Assembly (NCBI RefSeq): GCF_010731655.1
Contig: NZ_AP022619.1
Coordinates: 1,178,001 to 1,242,000, forward strand
Source: Mycobacterium paraseoulense
GTDB taxonomy: Bacteria > Actinomycetota > Actinomycetes > Mycobacteriales > Mycobacteriaceae
Direction of reading: 5' to 3'
DNA: 64,000 nt
Shown here: positions 63,035-64,000 of the stretch, in pieces
Layout: each line of letters starts with the position of its first letter
How positions within the stretch are numbered: position 1 is the first letter of the stretch
The notes under the pieces: generated by a model
What the model was told of the DNA's origin: nothing
Databases searched by the model: none
What the model saw: only the letters and a program-made list of their open reading frames with translations
Program-made: the position numbers and the translations under genes

Positions 63035-64000
63035 TCACAGCTCCACCCCGAGCAGCGCATCGATCGCGGTGGCCACCAGCCGCGGCGCATCGGTGTCGTG
63101 ACCCCCGTATTCGAGGGCGTCGGTGGCCCAACCATCAAGTGCGGCAATGGCTTTGGGTGTGTTCAGGTCGTCGGCCAAATACTGGCGTACCCGCGCGATC
63201 ACGTCGGCGGCGTCCGGGCCGGCGGGCAGCCCGGTGGCGGTGCGCCAGCGCCGCAGCCGGGCGTTGGCCTCGTCGAGCACCTGCTGGCTCCAGAACCGGT
63301 CGGCGCGGTAGTGCCCGGCCAACAGCCCCAGCCGGATGGCCGCCGGCTCGACGCCCTGCGCCCGCAACGTCGACACCAGCACCAGGTTGCCGCGGCTCTT
63401 GGACATCTTGTGCCCGTCCCAGCCGATCATCCCCGCGTGCACGTAGTGCCGGGCGAATCGTCGCTCGCCCCGGACACATTCGGCGTGGGCGGCCGTGAAC
63501 TCGTGATGCGGGAAGATCAGGTCGCTCCCCCCGCCCTGGATGTCCAGTCCGCTGCCGAGGCGGCTGAGCGCGATCGCCGCGCACTCGACGTGCCAGCCGG
63601 GCCGCCCGGGGCCGAACGGCGACGGCCAACTCGGCTCCCCCGGCCGCGCGGCGCGCCACAGCAGCGCGTCGAGCTCGTCGGTCTTGCCGGGCCGCTGCGG
63701 GTCGCCGCCGCGCTGCTCGAAGAGTCGCAGCATGGTTTCGCGGTCGTAGCCGGACTCGTAGCCGAACTGCGGCGTGGCGTCCGCGCGGTAGTACACGTCC
63801 GGGTAGTCGCCGTCGACGACGTACGCCGCACCCGAGGCCAACATCTTCTCGACGAGTTCGACCACCTCGGGGATCGCCTGGGTGGCCGCGACGTAATCGC
63901 GCGGCGGGAGGACCCGCAGCGCCGCCATGTCCTCGCGAAATCGGGCGACCTCCCGATCGCCGAGCTCGCGCCAGTCGACGCCGTCGCGCTCGGCGCGCTC
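63035..64000 (-). CDS. mshC: Cysteine:glucosaminylinositol ligase MshC (5' end beyond window)
   Basis: MshC joins cysteine to GlcN-Ins in the third step of mycothiol synthesis; it is derived from cysteinyl-tRNA synthetase. 321 codons are present, about three quarters of the roughly 414-residue protein. Seen are the Zn-site region [10 protein letters not shown] with [13 protein letters not shown], and the KMSKS loop as [11 protein letters not shown]. The nucleotide-binding HIGH region lies outside. The C-terminal helical domain is short, consistent with MshC rather than CysS. It ends 32 bp upstream of the SDR gene start. Confidence 0.92.
   Translation of the reverse strand, partial: ERAERDGVDWRELGDREVARFREDMAALRVLPPRDYVAATQAIPEVVELVEKMLASGAAYVVDGDYPDVYYRADATPQFGYESGYDRETMLRLFEQRGGDPQRPGKTDELDALLWRAARPGEPSWPSPFGPGRPGWHVECAAIALSRLGSGLDIQGGGSDLIFPHHEFTAAHAECVRGERRFARHYVHAGMIGWDGHKMSKSRGNLVLVSTLRAQGVEPAAIRLGLLAGHYRADRFWSQQVLDEANARLRRWRTATGLPAGPDAADVIARVRQYLADDLNTPKAIAALDGWATDALEYGGHDTDAPRLVATAIDALLGVEL

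Overview
The window is high-GC chromosomal DNA from a slow-growing, non-tuberculous Mycobacterium. The evidence is the complete Pup-proteasome gene set (pup, dop, pafA, prcBA, mpa), mycothiol ligase mshC, PPE, Mce and EspA-type proteins, many GTG starts and pervasive 4-nt ATGA/GTGA gene overlaps. Gene order follows the M. tuberculosis Rv2062c-Rv2130c stretch as I remember it, but with different accessory insertions. An mce operon between hisE and metH is something I recall from Mycobacterium avium complex genomes, so a MAC-like species is my best guess (inference).

Region 1 (1-12.5 kb) is the cobalamin region. It holds the 5' end of cobN, an alpha/beta hydrolase, an orphan EspA/EspE-like secreted protein on AT-richer DNA, cobG-cobH-cobIJ on plus, and cobK-cobM-cobL plus an SDR gene on minus. 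A PPE-PPW gene and sigC sit between the two cob blocks. The sigC reading frame is open far upstream and joins, without a stop, a zinc-finger/four-helix membrane domain of anti-sigma type. This is the most unusual feature of the window. An F420-dependent FDOR-B gene follows.

Region 2 (12.5-19.2 kb) is an acquired-looking cassette. A 1022-residue toxin has an ESX/EspC-like N-terminus, a Pro-rich linker and a TNT-type NAD-glycohydrolase C-terminus. Its likely immunity gene follows, then a chain of tiny overlapping ORFs, the first broken by an amber codon. Base composition drops at the toxin-tip boundary, as expected for tip/immunity exchange. A large alpha/beta-hydrolase gene closes the region.

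Region 3 (19.2-40.6 kb) is a conserved core: pepE, a 5'-3' exonuclease, a DUF4333 protein with a Gly-Gln-Pro repeat, the helY-tatC-tatA-pafC-pafB operon, pafA, prcA-prcB-pup, dop, two conserved proteins, mpa, lppK, a DUF503 protein, trmI and a RecB-type nuclease. Pup is made ligation-competent by Dop, attached by PafA, and delivered by Mpa to the PrcAB proteasome. TatABC-type genes and the PafBC transcription regulator share one operon. A 58-bp tandem repeat lies in the dop divergent promoter region.

Region 4 (40.6-64 kb) has a DEAD-box helicase, an RclA/mercuric-reductase-like flavoprotein with a coupled membrane protein, hisE-hisG, and a TetR regulator divergent from a complete mce operon (two YrbE permeases, MceA-F, an Mce-associated membrane protein and a DUF3298 secreted protein). 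It ends with metH, which has strong hairpins in its leader, a PAC2 protein, an SDR and the 3' part of mshC. Several convergent gene pairs overlap by exactly the 4 nt of shared stop codons. No tRNA, rRNA, CRISPR array or insertion sequence was seen.
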